Of a stretch of DNA of 64,000 nucleotides, positions 43,448-54,626 are shown in pieces; positions within the stretch are counted from its first letter, which is position 1; each line of letters begins with the position of its first letter. The translations under genes were made by a program, and so were the position numbers. The notes beneath the pieces are model-generated. The model did no database searches, was not told where the DNA came from, and saw only the letters and a list, made by a program, of their open reading frames with translations. Source of the stretch: Phytophthora colocasiae (lineage: Eukaryota > Oomycota > Peronosporomycetes > Peronosporales > Peronosporaceae); assembly GCA_018806915.1 (NCBI GenBank), contig JAGKQI010000038.1, positions 186,001 through 250,000 of the forward strand. Reading direction: 5' to 3'.

Positions 43448-44504
43448 CACTCCGCGACAAATTAATCCGGCCACCCCTACTTTTGGCCGCTACTCAGTCA
43501 ATTTTTATGGTATCGGGTTGCTGTTTGAGTATGATCTGTCTGATGTACGACAGAGCCCAGGACTTGTGTTAACAACCGCAGTTTTGCGGTTTGAAGCATA
43601 CCTCACATACAACAAACTGAAAAGCACATCCGTCCCAACTTCCGGCCACCTGTCACCATACAAATTGTCATATAGTTGTATCACAATGATAGCTGCAATT
43701 GTGATTTTGTTCGTCCAACCGTCCACAGCGGCGGTGCCACCGCCGGTGGGGAGCGCGTGGCAGCTTGGTGCTGAGGACAGTTTGCAATTTGGCCGTGGTA
43801 TGGCACTGTGGCTGAGAGATGAAGAGCGTGGGAGCATTTGCGGATTGAGAGAAGGCGGACTACTATTCCGACAATTGCGAAAGAAGCTAAGCGTTCTCGT
43901 GACGCTATCGAGCGTACGCTCAGGCCTGATGGAACGCAACACTACTGGCATGATGTGCGTCGTCCCGCACGAACGACGGTCATACGACAGAATGGAGGGG
44001 GTTCGGTAATGATTTAGAGACTTCTTCGACGAGCAGGGCTCGATTGGCCTGCACGATCCCCCGATCTAAGCCCGATACAAAACTTGTGGGCACTGATGGC
44101 TCGGAGAGTTTATCCCAATGGACGTTAATATGCATCTGCGCCGGAACTAACAGCAGCGATTTTAGATGCTTGGGACTCTATAGACGTGTCGACACTTGAG
44201 AAGCTCATTGAGTCTATGCGCGACGCTAACAAAAGCAGCTATCATTGTGATACAACTATATGACAATTTGTATGGTGACAGGTGGCCGGAAGTTGGGACG
44301 GATGTGCTTTTCAGTATGTTGTATGTGAGGTATGCAGCATACCGTAAGATATACCTATCTTATGCTTCAAACCGCAAAACTGCGGTTAGTCCTGGGCTCT
44401 GTCGTACATCAGACAGATCATACTTAAACAGCAACCCGATACCATAAAAATTGACTGAGTAGCGGCCAAAAGTAGGGGTGGCCGGATTAATTTGTCGCGG
44501 AGTG
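43448..44504 (+). mobile_element. Tc1/mariner transposon remnant with long inverted repeats
   Basis: Terminal inverted repeats of roughly 250-275 bp: 43448-43697 and 44231-44504, both starting CACTCCGCGACAAATTAATC from the outer end and flanked by the duplicated TA (43446-43447, 44505-44506). Each arm contains a perfect small palindrome AACCGCAGTTTTGCGGTT. The right arm has an extra ~29 bp (around AAGATATACCTATCTT) and the left an extra GTTAACACAA. Between the arms are fragments of a Tc1-type transposase: a helix-turn-helix-like piece (LRKKLSVLVTLSSVRSGLM) and, in broken frames at 44035-44220, DWPAR-SPDL-SPIQNLWALMARRV. Non-autonomous. Confidence 0.88.
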
Positions 44505-44535
44505 TAGTTTCGTGGAATTGAAGCGACGCTAATTT

Positions 44536-45202
44536 ATGGACGAAGTGCTGCTGGCCGTGGAGAGCTCCGACCCCGTGGTTGCGAGACTCGTGGCCTTCTT
44601 CGACCAAGGTTGGTTATGTTACTATAGCTGACTGAAGCATAAACTCATAGACTTGACATCATTAGAGGAGGTGGAGTCGAAGTTGTCTGGGTTTGTGCGG
44701 GGGTATGTACGGCGATGAGTTTTGAATACCGTTGTTATCTTCATGTCGATATGGTTTTGTGACAGACATGCAGCTAGTTTTCATGGAGTGGAGGCGGATG
44801 AAGAGCATAACCATGAGGTACATGAACTGTTCCAGGTATGACAACTTCAAGAATTTATTCTTTGATGATGGTGGTGTTAAGCTGTTTTTCATTGCTGTAG
44901 AAGTACGAGGCGGTGTTTGAAGACATCGTAGCAGCTTTTCTTCACCAAGAGAAGGTGAGTTCTCGCATTTATCCAACCGAAGTGTACTGATCTACTGCTC
45001 GTTCTTGTTTCCGTAGCTGACTCCGGAAAAATTCTTCGCGCATTGTCGGGTGTTGCAACGCAGCCCCAAACACGAAGACGCGACGGGAAACCTACAGTTT
45101 CTGCTATCAGCGCTGGATTTTGAGACTTTCTGCGATCTCATGACACAAGAAGCGATTCAGACACAAGTCGCGCTTAAAGAGGCTGAGGATATGGGACTCT
45201 GA
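44536..45202 (+). CDS. BART-domain protein, CFAP36/ARL2BP-like
   Basis: Five short exons: 44536-44608, 44666-44702 (or from 44651), 44766-44835, 44901-44954, 45017-45202; 139 (or 144) residues. All phases agree and donors are GTTGG, GTATG, GTATG, GTGAG. The protein starts MDEVLLAVESSDPVVARL. The core HEVHELFQKYEAVFEDIVAAF, then LTPEKFFAHC and LLSALDFETFCDLMTQEA, follows the BART domain of ARL2BP and CFAP36, which bind Arl2/Arl3-type GTPases in cilia and mitochondria. The ending (LMTQEAIQTQVALKEAEDMGL) is closer to CFAP36. The start codon lies 31 bp past the Tc1/mariner element. Exon 2 boundaries are the least certain. Confidence 0.75.
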
Positions 45203-45271
45203 ACGAGGCAGATAAGGCTGGGATGTTATTTATTCCATTGCTCGTATCCTGTGCTGATGTCATTGGAATTG

Positions 45272-45776
45272 TTAATCTCGATCACGTACCAGTGCAAGTC
45301 CGCGAGTTCGCAGCTCTTGCTCCCATCTGCAGTTGATAAGACAAAAACTTAGACGTCCATTTCCAATGTCAAATGCATGTAGCACTTACTCTTGATAGCA
45401 GGTTTCATAATACTTCTGCAGTCGAGCCTGTCGGATCGCCAGCACTTCCTTATTCAAAAGTTGTCGTTCCTCATCAAGTCTACGAATGAAGAATGCCACG
45501 TTAGACGAGGGTAATCTCCTCATTCAAACCTACATCTGCTTACATTTTATTCTGCTGGATGCGAGCTCCACTACCGGTTTGTCGGTTCTGTTTCTCTTCC
45601 CAGAGCGCTCGGCTCGCATTGGTTTCATGGAACTGAGTGTACTTCCTCGCCTGATGAAGCTCTTCCTCACGTGCGATGAACCGTGTGACGTTCAACCCCG
45701 ACGGCTTCTTAGGTCCAGGAGCACGAGCAATAGCACGAGATGGAATTCCAGCAGGCAGATCGCGGTTCACCGGCAT
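45272..45776 (-). CDS. Small ciliary protein, CFAP141-like
   Basis: Three exons: 45544-45776, 45390-45479, 45272-45326; 378 nt, 125 residues. The N-terminus (MPVNRDLPAGIPSRAIARAP) is Pro/Arg-rich. The rest is helical and charged: SRALWEEKQNRQ, LDEERQLLNKEVLAIRQARL, YYETCYQEWEQELRTRGLAL. The pattern LW-x(n)-QN/QD-x-ELxLxxxxLxxxRxxxLxxLxxxExxxxxxELxxxGLAxxxxR resembles the vertebrate ciliary microtubule inner protein CFAP141 (C1orf189). The match is from memory and is moderate. It is tail to tail with the BART gene, 69 bp apart. LINE 2 lies 40 bp upstream of its ATG. Confidence 0.6.
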
Positions 45777-47353
45777 GGCGTCCTGTTAGAATAATACAGG
45801 GGATCCAAAAACACCTTGAAGCGAAAACTGAATTTTGATTTTTGGCGGTTATGACGGCTTACTACACCCGGCGCCGTGACGGCGCCGCATACGGAGGATC
45901 GCCCCGCGGCAGCAGCCCAAAAAGACTGCGGCCAGCCCCCTCGCGGGCGGTTGGCCTAAAACCTGGCCTTCTTTCTATCAGACCTAGTCTACCTATGTGT
46001 TAACCTGTGTTGCGAGCGCGGTCGTTGTGCCACGCGGAGCCTCGTTTTCGAAGCTTCTCGTGACTCTTTGCCAGCGCCTTGGTGATTTTCTTTCCTGGCT
46101 TTGTAGCCCATTGAATTCGGCGATTTGTGATCCCTGCGTTGACGTCGTCGCGAAGTTGTTCCATGTTCCTCTCCTCGAACGCACGGGCTTGTTTTGTACA
46201 GGATGTATTCCAGTATGCACGCAGTACTTCCCAAAGTCAGGTGAACAGCCGCTGATGCAATGTCTGAGCACCCTGTCCGGTGTACGGATTGCCTCAGCCC
46301 AAGCTTTACTTGTTGATGTCATCGTCGGGAACCTGCGCCAGCCCCGCCGGCTCATTGTAGATAGTTACACCGACCCGGTCGAGCTGGGATCGCACCGTCG
46401 ACCACCAATGCGGTATGGTACTGTCAGGGACCTCCTGCGAGGGTGTAGACCATTCGAAGATAGGGTGCTGCCACATTCGAGACACCGGGACTGACCAGGA
46501 TGTAGCCATCCATGATAATGAGTAGTGTTGCTGTAGCGTCCGGAGTCCACATTAGGGCCGCTCGCCGGAGAGTGTCTTGGGGTCGCACACCGTTGTCAAC
46601 GCACCAATGAGTATTGGCTGGGGATTGTAGGCGTAGATGCGCCTGTATTGGTAGTGTTCTCTCACTTTGGTAAACCAGCGTCGGTTCTCATCTTGAGCGA
46701 GCCGCTGGGGATGTTGATGATCCACTGTCCCCTAGGTTGTTTACGGCAGCGTGTCCTGGAGACCCCTCGTACGTTTGCGATCCAGTATGTTTGGCTCACG
46801 CTATGTGAGCGTTGGTCGGTAACGAGGGTGCGGAAGTCGAGCCACCAACAGCTCGACCGTGGATCAAAAATGTCATCCACCCACCATACTTCGACGGTCT
46901 GCACACCTTGTTGCTGAAGCCGTGGTATGTTTACCGCCGGCTCGAGGAATTGCCACAGCCCACCCAGGTGTCCACACGGCTAAACTACCTCGGAATAGTC
47001 CAACATGCTCGTGCACACTTCTTGGTACGTCGTGTAGATAAAGAGGAATTATTCGCCCGGCTGGGGCGTATCGATGGAGCCCGTGCTCGTGTCGTATCGC
47101 CTGCGTGATTGCCGTTTTTCGTCCATATCCGGATATCGCACAACCATTCTAACCCACAGCGCGTTGACCCAGCCCGCTTCCAGGCGGACCATGCCGCTCC
47201 ATAGCATCCGTTTAGGGGCCCTGGTCCAGCCACATTGGACGTGTCGGCAGCTGTGTCCGTTCAGCTGCATTGTGCATCACTGCCGGTAATAGTAGTGCTT
47301 GATCGGGTAGCCAGAGAGCACGTTCGAGTTCTTGATATAGCTGACGCAGCATG

Positions 47354-48342
47354 TCAGTCAGCTCTATCACCAAAAACACAATCTTGGTCTGCGAGCCCAA
47401 ACCGGTGATCCTGGGAGTCAATAGTATTGTCGCAGAGAGGGCAATCACTGGTCCACCGCACATCGTATCGGTGTTTGATCTCTTGCGTGTGTAGCACGTT
47501 ATTACGCGCCCGCCAATAGAAGCGGCTCATAGCTGGATCCCAGTTGCAAGGGGCCGACCATGGGGATTTCATCCGTCGTCAGCACATGTCTGGCATCCGG
47601 TTTACTCTCTTGATGCCGAGATGTTCCTTTCGGTGTTCCTGCTTTATACGTTTGGTAAGATAGCCTACCGTGCTCCCCATTACTGGCCGTCCCTCAAGAT
47701 CGGATAACCATCCATTCGTCCAGCTCCAGCCAGCCTCCATACGACGACTCGAGGACTGCCGTGTGGCTGTTCTTCGCTGCGTCGTCGACTTGGGCGAGCG
47801 CATTTCGATGATCTCGCAGCGTTGCGTTGTTCGTAACCGTATGTTCTTGGTGCGATCGAACCCATATGACATTCATTGATCCGTCCGCCCTCATGTGTTT
47901 CGCGGGGTACGTAACTCGATGCGATGGGGATTTCTGTACAGGATGTGAGCCCGTCCTGCCGACTTGCCCGCCTTGCCTGTTGGAAGACAGCGATGGCACT
48001 TTGATTATCGCATATTTGTACGCCGCGGTCGTCACTGCTCACTAACCCGGCGATGAGCATGCAGCTCACATCGGGTGGATGTGATGTCGTCGCGGTGCAC
48101 TTGCAATTGCCCAGTGAACATGCTCCCTCTCGATGTCTGGCAAGCCCACCCCCTGTGGCGTGGACGGTGTTTGCCTCCATAACACTGCCATCCCCTGCTG
48201 GATGAACCACTTGGGTCGGATCGCGTTCGTCACGTTCCAAGCGGAAAAACGCTTGGCGGCGGTTGACTTCTCTGGCAGATTCACTTACGGGTGCGTCATC
48301 GCATTGTAGTCCGATGCAATTCTGGTGGTGCCATTTCCGCAT
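47354..48342 (-). pseudogene. LINE 2 Cys/His and RNase H-like remnant
   Basis: The 47354-47572 frame has CPLCDN followed by QDHRF, like the Cys/His motif after LINE RTs. Frames at 47680-48342 contain EANTVHATGGGL and ICDNQSAIAVFQQARR, suggestive of the E and second D of RNase H. The order is reversed relative to LINE 1 (the RNase H-like part lies between RT and the Cys/His motif), as in I-type elements. The assignment is weak because frames are broken. Confidence 0.45.
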
Positions 48343-49565
48343 CTTTCACACCACTCAACTCCTCTGTACCGGCCGCATTCTGCCTACAGGACGTGCGGTC
48401 CACGGGTGTCTCGCCTCCATCAAGTACAGCTTCGTAGCGCATCCTGCTACGCGCGACCGCCTCACGTAGTATGATCTTATCGTTTAGTCCCCGAGTTCCT
48501 TTCTACGATAGTATCGGTCCATACGATCACTCGCTGCCTGGATCTCCTGCCTTGCGGCGGCAAATACGCAGGCTGAATAGGGACACAGACAGCCTCGAAC
48601 TCAAACGATACCGTCGCGGGCTTGCGTTCGTACCAGACGTCACTACCGCGTGGACGTTCGTACCACCACAGAATGGGTATGAGCTTCCCAAACCGATGCG
48701 TCTTTGACCGTAGATCTAACCGGTATCCAATTTCGTATGTCTTCCAGTTGGGGTGTGTCACCGTCCGTCTCGAGTTGGCAGGCGAGAATCCACTGACCCA
48801 TTCCGATGCGCTCAAGGAACAGTACTGTCGTGGGTCTACCGCCACCATCCCACCGGTGACCATAACTTCCTGTGGTACTGTTGACTAGCGCCTCGCTCCA
48901 CGCTTGGTACAGACGGTCGATCTGGTTCCGTTGTCCTGGTGTCCGCCTCTCGCGATCCAGAAGCGTAGCTTTCGTAATCAGTGCAGTACCAGATACTGTG
49001 CATATGTGTCTCCGACGTAGCGGAGTTTCCCTTTGAGATCCAGTTGACAGATATTAGAGTGGCTCGGAGGTCTTGTGGTGTGGCGGCCAAGAGAGGTCGG
49101 TCGTTCGAGCGCTTTGCAGCTGTTCCGTCCGGCTTCTTCCACAGTACCGACAGTTCCAATGGCGGGGACCTTTGCTGCGAATCGGATCGTGTGCAATCCA
49201 TGACTGTGCTTGTGCTGGCGGTGAAACTGGGTTTGTTCAACGGGGATATCCGTTAGGCCGGCTCTGCGCTGATAATCCTCTAGCTGCTCCACTAGGAAGT
49301 GATACACCGGCAGCTTTGGGTCGTTGAGCACCCGGGCGCTGTCGTCAGTCGCTCTACATTTGCATCGTCCTCGCAGCGTTTAAGCCCAAGCCCGTTAAGC
49401 TCGTCATAGAACACCCTTACTGGCAGTGCAAAGGCAGGTGTAAGACGTTACGGGCGACTTGCCGAATAAATTTGTCAACTTGTTCCGCTATTTTCCACAG
49501 CTCCACAGAGCACCATCCTGTATCGAAACCGAGGGATCCAGATACGATTTACCACGTACTGCAGT

Positions 49566-51301
49566 TCACCGAGTGTTAGCTCGGCTTTTATGTAGTTTTC
49601 TCGCTTCGCTCTCGATCTTTTCCCAGGTCCCGTGTATCGTGTCGGACCAGAGCTCCTCGCCGCCCTGTTGTATACCAAGATGACGAAATCCCTCGGTCGG
49701 TGCTACCACTTGCACGGGTTGTGGCACCCCTAGTCCGTCATTTAGCTGCACCGGCCGGATGTCTTTTTTGTCCGTGTGGACGTACATCATAAATGATTTT
49801 TCCGCTCCAAAAACCCCGCCCGTGCCGGTTTTGCCAGTAAATGTGTTGGTTACCGCAGCTCGCTCGTGGAGTCCCTCGATAGTTGTCGATATATCCAGTT
49901 GGTCGTCTACAAACATCGTGCTAGCCACGTCAATTCCCGAGCCTGTTTGGTTGTGCCTACTTTTGACTGGGTCCCGGCAAGTTGCTAGGTGCTCTTGAGA
50001 AGATCCATGTAGCAGCCAATGTGGAGAATGGCCAAGACTGATCCTTGTCCTATTCCAAATTCCCTTGCTCCTGTAGATAGCCAACCGAACGCTGTCCTGA
50101 CATCAATCTCACCCGGTCCGAGCAAGTCGATCATAAGTCTGCGAGGAGTATCCGGAACACCCAGTCGGTAGTAGATATATTCCATGACCCAGCTTGAATT
50201 CTATCGTAGCACTTGAGACAGTCCTTCGACACAAGGTAGAGTGGCTCTTGATGCATTGCTGCTCGATCAACGAGTAGTGATGTCAGAAGTGCGGCATCTT
50301 GAACTGTTTTCTCCTTCTGAAAACCATGCAAGGCTGGTTGAAATACCGGCTTCGACATAAAGCTTCACGACCAGGAATAGCCTGTTCGCCAGCGAAGATT
50401 GCACCGTGATTGGTCTCCAGGGTGGTAGCCCCTTACTGTTGTCTAGTGTGGGGTCTGTTCTCGCTTTCTTAGGCAGGAAAATCATTTGTTTACGCCTCAA
50501 GATTGCCGGGGCTTTTCCAATGTTAAGAATCAACGAAATAATTCGTCGCTCCCGTTTGCGGATTTCTTGCGGCGCTGCAACCCACATCTCTTGCGATATT
50601 CCGCCATACCCCGGTGCCACGTGCTTTTTTAACTTCTTGTCGATTTCATGTTGCATGGTGGCCGTGTACTCGTAGTCCTCCACCGCGTTTGTTGCGCCTC
50701 CCGAATTCGGCGGGTTTTTCGCCATGTTTAATGTCAGAATGATCCAGTCTTTGACAAATTGCGGCAGGAGTTCCTCGTCTTCGTCGGTCCAGGAGTCCAG
50801 GTGCTCGGGTCGTTTAGTGCGTTCCGCCGGTGGTACCCAGTTGTCAAGCAGCTTTTTTAGTTCTGTCTGCACTTCTTCTTTCGTCTCCGTGTATAGCCGT
50901 CGACCCCCCGGCTCCGTTTGGATCGCACTGCGGATTGTTACTGGGGGTTGACGTGCGCCAAGTGTCAAGTCGATGAACTTCCTTATGTTATTTCCGAGGA
51001 ACCACTGCTGTCGTTTTTCCTTCTGCGCTTTGCGCCGCATTGTTTGCCGCCAGTTTCTCCTAATTTTCATTACTTTCTTCCACAGCTTCGCCACACGGTT
51101 GATCCACACCCGTCGGTACGCCGGACTTGGAAGTGAGGGTGGTCGCGAGATAATTTTTTCAAGTTCCCGTGTTTTATCGGCATGAGCACAGCCTGGGAGT
51201 AGGTCATCAGGGTGCTTGACCCACTTAGGCCACATAATCGCTTGGATCCCCTGGTCGACGTCGTCATCTGCTGCTCCTTGCTTGGTTAGAGCTTCCAGCA
51301 T
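49566..51301 (-). pseudogene. LINE 2 reverse transcriptase remnant
   Basis: Successive pieces: 50267-51301 (start of RT, MIFLPKKARTDPTLDNS, WRPITVQSSLANRL), 50131-50358 (HGFQKEKTVQDAALL, KDCLKCYDRI), 49985-50185 (FGIGQGSVLAILHIGCYMD), 49566-50084 (catalytic MFVDDQLD). The order and spacing match LINE RT blocks, with FVDD at the active site. At least three frameshifts. Confidence 0.78.
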
Positions 51302-51303
51302 CT

Positions 51304-52468
51304 TTAACTGCGCCGTACAGCGACGGCTCCGACTAATGCATACCGCTCGTGCAGCCTTCTTTTACTTTGACTCGTTTCCCACAGTTCTTTCGAGCTGTTG
51401 TACATCACGTCGTACACATTTTCGATTGCACGCTCCAACCATGCCAGTTTGCCATCACTTCCCTCACTGTCGTCCACGTCGGCAATCAAGCGCAGTTTTC
51501 CTTCCCTAACAGCCTTGCTGTGTGTTCGTTGAACGCCTTCCATGTCATCCTCAGTCTTTTTTCTAGTATTCACCACTTTGATTGGATTAACGTTTTCGAC
51601 TGTGAACGGGACTGCATCGGCACGTGTAAAGCTGAGTGCTGCAAAGGGAACGCCGACATGATCACTGGTCGTGATACTATTTAGCCAAATGCCGCTGCAT
51701 GTGACAGTAGCGCTGTGCTCTCTCGATATTAACACGTCGTCTAACGTTGACCGAGTGCCATTCCTTTCGTACGTGAACCGCGGGGTTTCTGGGTGTCTGA
51801 GCCTAAACGTTGACGCAATCCGTGTTTCTCCATCCACATACCGAAATCCTGACCGAGCTTTTGTCCACGACGTGAGCGTTGGTGTGCGCTGTCACGATCA
51901 AGTTCTTCGTTGCTGTATGTGTTGAAGTCTCCGCATACTGTTACGATGGCATTGTCGTCTCTTGCGCGCTCTGCTTGGTCACCGATCCACTGCCACTCTG
52001 CTTCGACCTCTTCCCTAAAGTTCTCTGGCTGATGGTGCACGTACGTACCAATTATCCATAGGCGCCTGTGCCGTTGAGTCTCAGTTGGAGTTTTACGGAC
52101 CGTCCTGTCGGAGAGTATTGGATACTGCTCTTATCTATCCGGTTCTCCCATCGAACTTTGTTCATTACCAATGCGATTCGTTTCGATCCGACCATGATGA
52201 GACTGGGGTTTCTAGTCTCGTCCTCAATGTTTAACTAAGCCAGATTTGCTCCGCGCTGCCCGCTGAGTCCAGGGTCGCTGACAACCAGTATGTCTTGGTT
52301 ATGAGCAACGAACCACTCGGCTACTTCTTCATCTAGTTTCTCACCAATGTTTTTGTTGATGTTGCAGGTGCTAATCCGGATGATTGTTTTTTGTCGTTCC
52401 TCTGATATTCCTTCTTCGCCAATGTAATCGCCAGAATAGTGCTCTCTCGCTAGAATTGCTCTCATCAC
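51304..52468 (-). pseudogene. LINE 2 endonuclease remnant
   Basis: Pieces of an APE-type endonuclease in different frames: STCNINKNIGEKLDE and ILVVSDPGLSG (52235-52468), NAIVTVCGDFNTYS (51741-52040), and RFTYERNGTRSTLDDVLIS with TTSDHVGVPFA (51304-51837), the last being the usual SDH block. Frame changes and stops separate them. Confidence 0.75.
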
Positions 52469-53027
52469 GTTGCTTTGGCCGGGTTCTCCCTCTTCTAGAT
52501 AAACGATGTTTGGTTAGGTTCCATGGTCTTCGCTTTCTACGGCGTTGTTTTTGTCGTGGTCTCGTGAGACCCATGGCACACCTGTCCTCCATCACCGAAC
52601 TATCAGACTCCAACCTCCTCCGTCTTCCTCGAGAGCCACGCGATCGTCTTCCCAACGCTCCGGTGTTGTCTGCTCAGTAGTTCTACATGCCATGTTGATC
52701 ACACCTCTTTCGTCCTCCAGTGCATCAGCATTTTTAACTAGGGTTATCATGCAGAGTACAACTAACCAGAAAAACCATAGCGTTATTCTGCCGGTTCTTT
52801 GTTTGGGGTGCAGCCTATTGGCGCGGTTGACCCCCGTTGCGAAAATCCGGTGATGCTCTTGATGCTTGCGTTGGCTGGATAATCTGCAGGATTTGGTCCA
52901 TAGATGCCTGCATCGTCCCCCCATCGCTCGTTTAGCATTGACGCGGCACCGTCCATTTTCTCTTCAGTACGACGTTGGCGGGCATCTGATTCCGCGAGGC
53001 GCTGATTGAGTGCCACTACACCGGTGC

Positions 53028-54509
53028 TTACGGACTGACTTGATCCTCCAGTTGGCGTGTTTTTCCGTCACCATGTTTGAGATCATCTCTTCGACCACTC
53101 TCATTGCGTCCGTATTCCCATGCGTGACTTCTACAAGGGTTCTTGCCCCCGCGTCCAGTGCCCTCTCGGAGTGTTGTCGTTGTGCTTCCGTTCGCGACAC
53201 CGTCTACGCCGGGACATTGGTTGCGAAAGTGGCCGTGTTTCTTGCACTTGTAGCATCTCGGTTGGCGATCGTTATCCGGTTTTCTGAATTTGAGCGCGAT
53301 GTTTCCAATGCGAATGTCTTCTGGCGCCTCCGGACCGTACTTTTCGATAAGCTCCTTCACGTGGGTGCGCGAACGCATTTCGATCATCGCCCAGTTACGC
53401 CTTGCTCCTCGGATCTCTACCACCGTTTTGCTCATCTCACGGTCTTCCAACGCCTGCTCAATGTCCTGTGCGCTGATATCCATCGTGATGCCGGCACAGG
53501 ACTCGATTCGTCTAATCGTTGTCGTTCGAAGTCCGTTGGTCGCATCCGCTTTCTGCTCCGATCCCATTCTACGTTAGCGACCGGCTTCAGCGCTACTGTA
53601 GCGGTTGGGCTACTTTGCTTTCGCCCTGTTGCTTTTTCGACAGTAGATACTGTGCATACACCTGATTAGCTTCATCTTCAGACGGGAAGAACAGTCGAAA
53701 GGCGAACACTAGATCTGGAGTGGTCCTCGCGACGCTTCTCAAGCACATCATCACTGGCCATTTCACATTCCGGCCCATGTGGTACGCATGCGAGACGACG
53801 AGAACATCGCTGGCCCCCCACTCTTGCACCATTGCGCGCAATTGAGAGGGCTGAACTTCGTTCGTGTTTTGATACTCCAGCTCAACTAGACTCGTGTTCG
53901 AGACGCTTCTTCCGGTGAACGTGGGCTGCATCCAGATCATGACGCCACGAACTTTGATGTATCCGTTCTTCAGAAAGCACCATAGCTTACGGTCCTTGGT
54001 CTGCGGTCGACCCACGAGAAAGGTCGCTCTGTTCCTATCAGATGCAGTTCACCGCTTTCGAAGCTCACCCCGGCGTCCTTGCAAGTTTCTAAGATGTCGT
54101 GTGAGAAGTCACGGATGCTCCAGTAGAATTGGTCCACCACCACGGATTGTTCGTCCATGCTGAATGTGAGCTGGAACTTCGTGCGCCCCAGCCCCTCTTC
54201 CAGCCGTCTCCACTTGTCTTCGTTCAGTTCTGGTTGCAGCGCTGATTCCCCTTCACGCACGTTGGCTCCATCGATTGCCTCGCTTTTCCCCTCGTCTTCA
54301 TCCTGTGTCAGCCTTGATCGTTTTCCGGTGTTGCTTATGGGTCGGTCTTCGCCATACCCTGCCGCTTCCGTGCGGGCTCGTTCCTCCATGTTGACATCCA
54401 TGTTTCCCCCCCCGTCCCAATACAAACTTCTAGTGTTTTTCCTCCCCGTACGTTGGGAGCCAGTCGTTCCTGTGACCTTCTCTCCCCGACTCCTGTACGC
54501 TCTGTGCAC
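53028..54509 (-). pseudogene. LINE 2 ORF1 (Gag-like, CCHC)
   Basis: Three frame pieces: 53970-54509 (acidic N-terminus, MDVNMEERARTEAAG), 53593-54015 (a mixed alpha/beta segment, VRGVMIWMQPTFTGR), and 53028-53567, which has an RRM-like stretch (KTVVEIRGARRNWAMIEM) and one zinc knuckle CYKCKKHGHFRNQC. It resembles LINE ORF1 RNA-binding proteins. Two or more frameshifts. Confidence 0.72.
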
Positions 54510-54626
54510 TACGCGGCAAATCTCGGAGTTGAAGCGAAAACTGAAACTGAACTACATGTACGTTTGTAAAAGAGAATTGCTCAAATCAAACTACACAAAC
54601 TTTTCCTGCCGCGGCCTTGGCTGCAC

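Larger units (their letters stand above)
45833..54528 (-). mobile_element. LINE 2: degenerate non-LTR retrotransposon
   Basis: 8.7 kb between 17 bp direct repeats TTGAAGCGAAAACTGAA (45816-45832 and 54529-54545), the target duplication. It is oriented on the minus strand: 5' end at 54528, A-rich 3' end (CAAAAATCAAAA) at 45833. Decayed ORF1, endonuclease, RT, Cys/His and RNase H-like remnants follow in that order, spread over all three frames with many stops. It is not closely similar to LINE 1. Sequence 3' of the RNase H-like segment (45833 to about 47300) has only short, broken frames. Confidence 0.88.

Noticed and set aside
43389..44009. 206-codon ORF after the kinase gene
   Set aside because: It runs from host sequence through the left inverted repeat into transposase fragments of the Tc1/mariner element; a chimera, not a gene.
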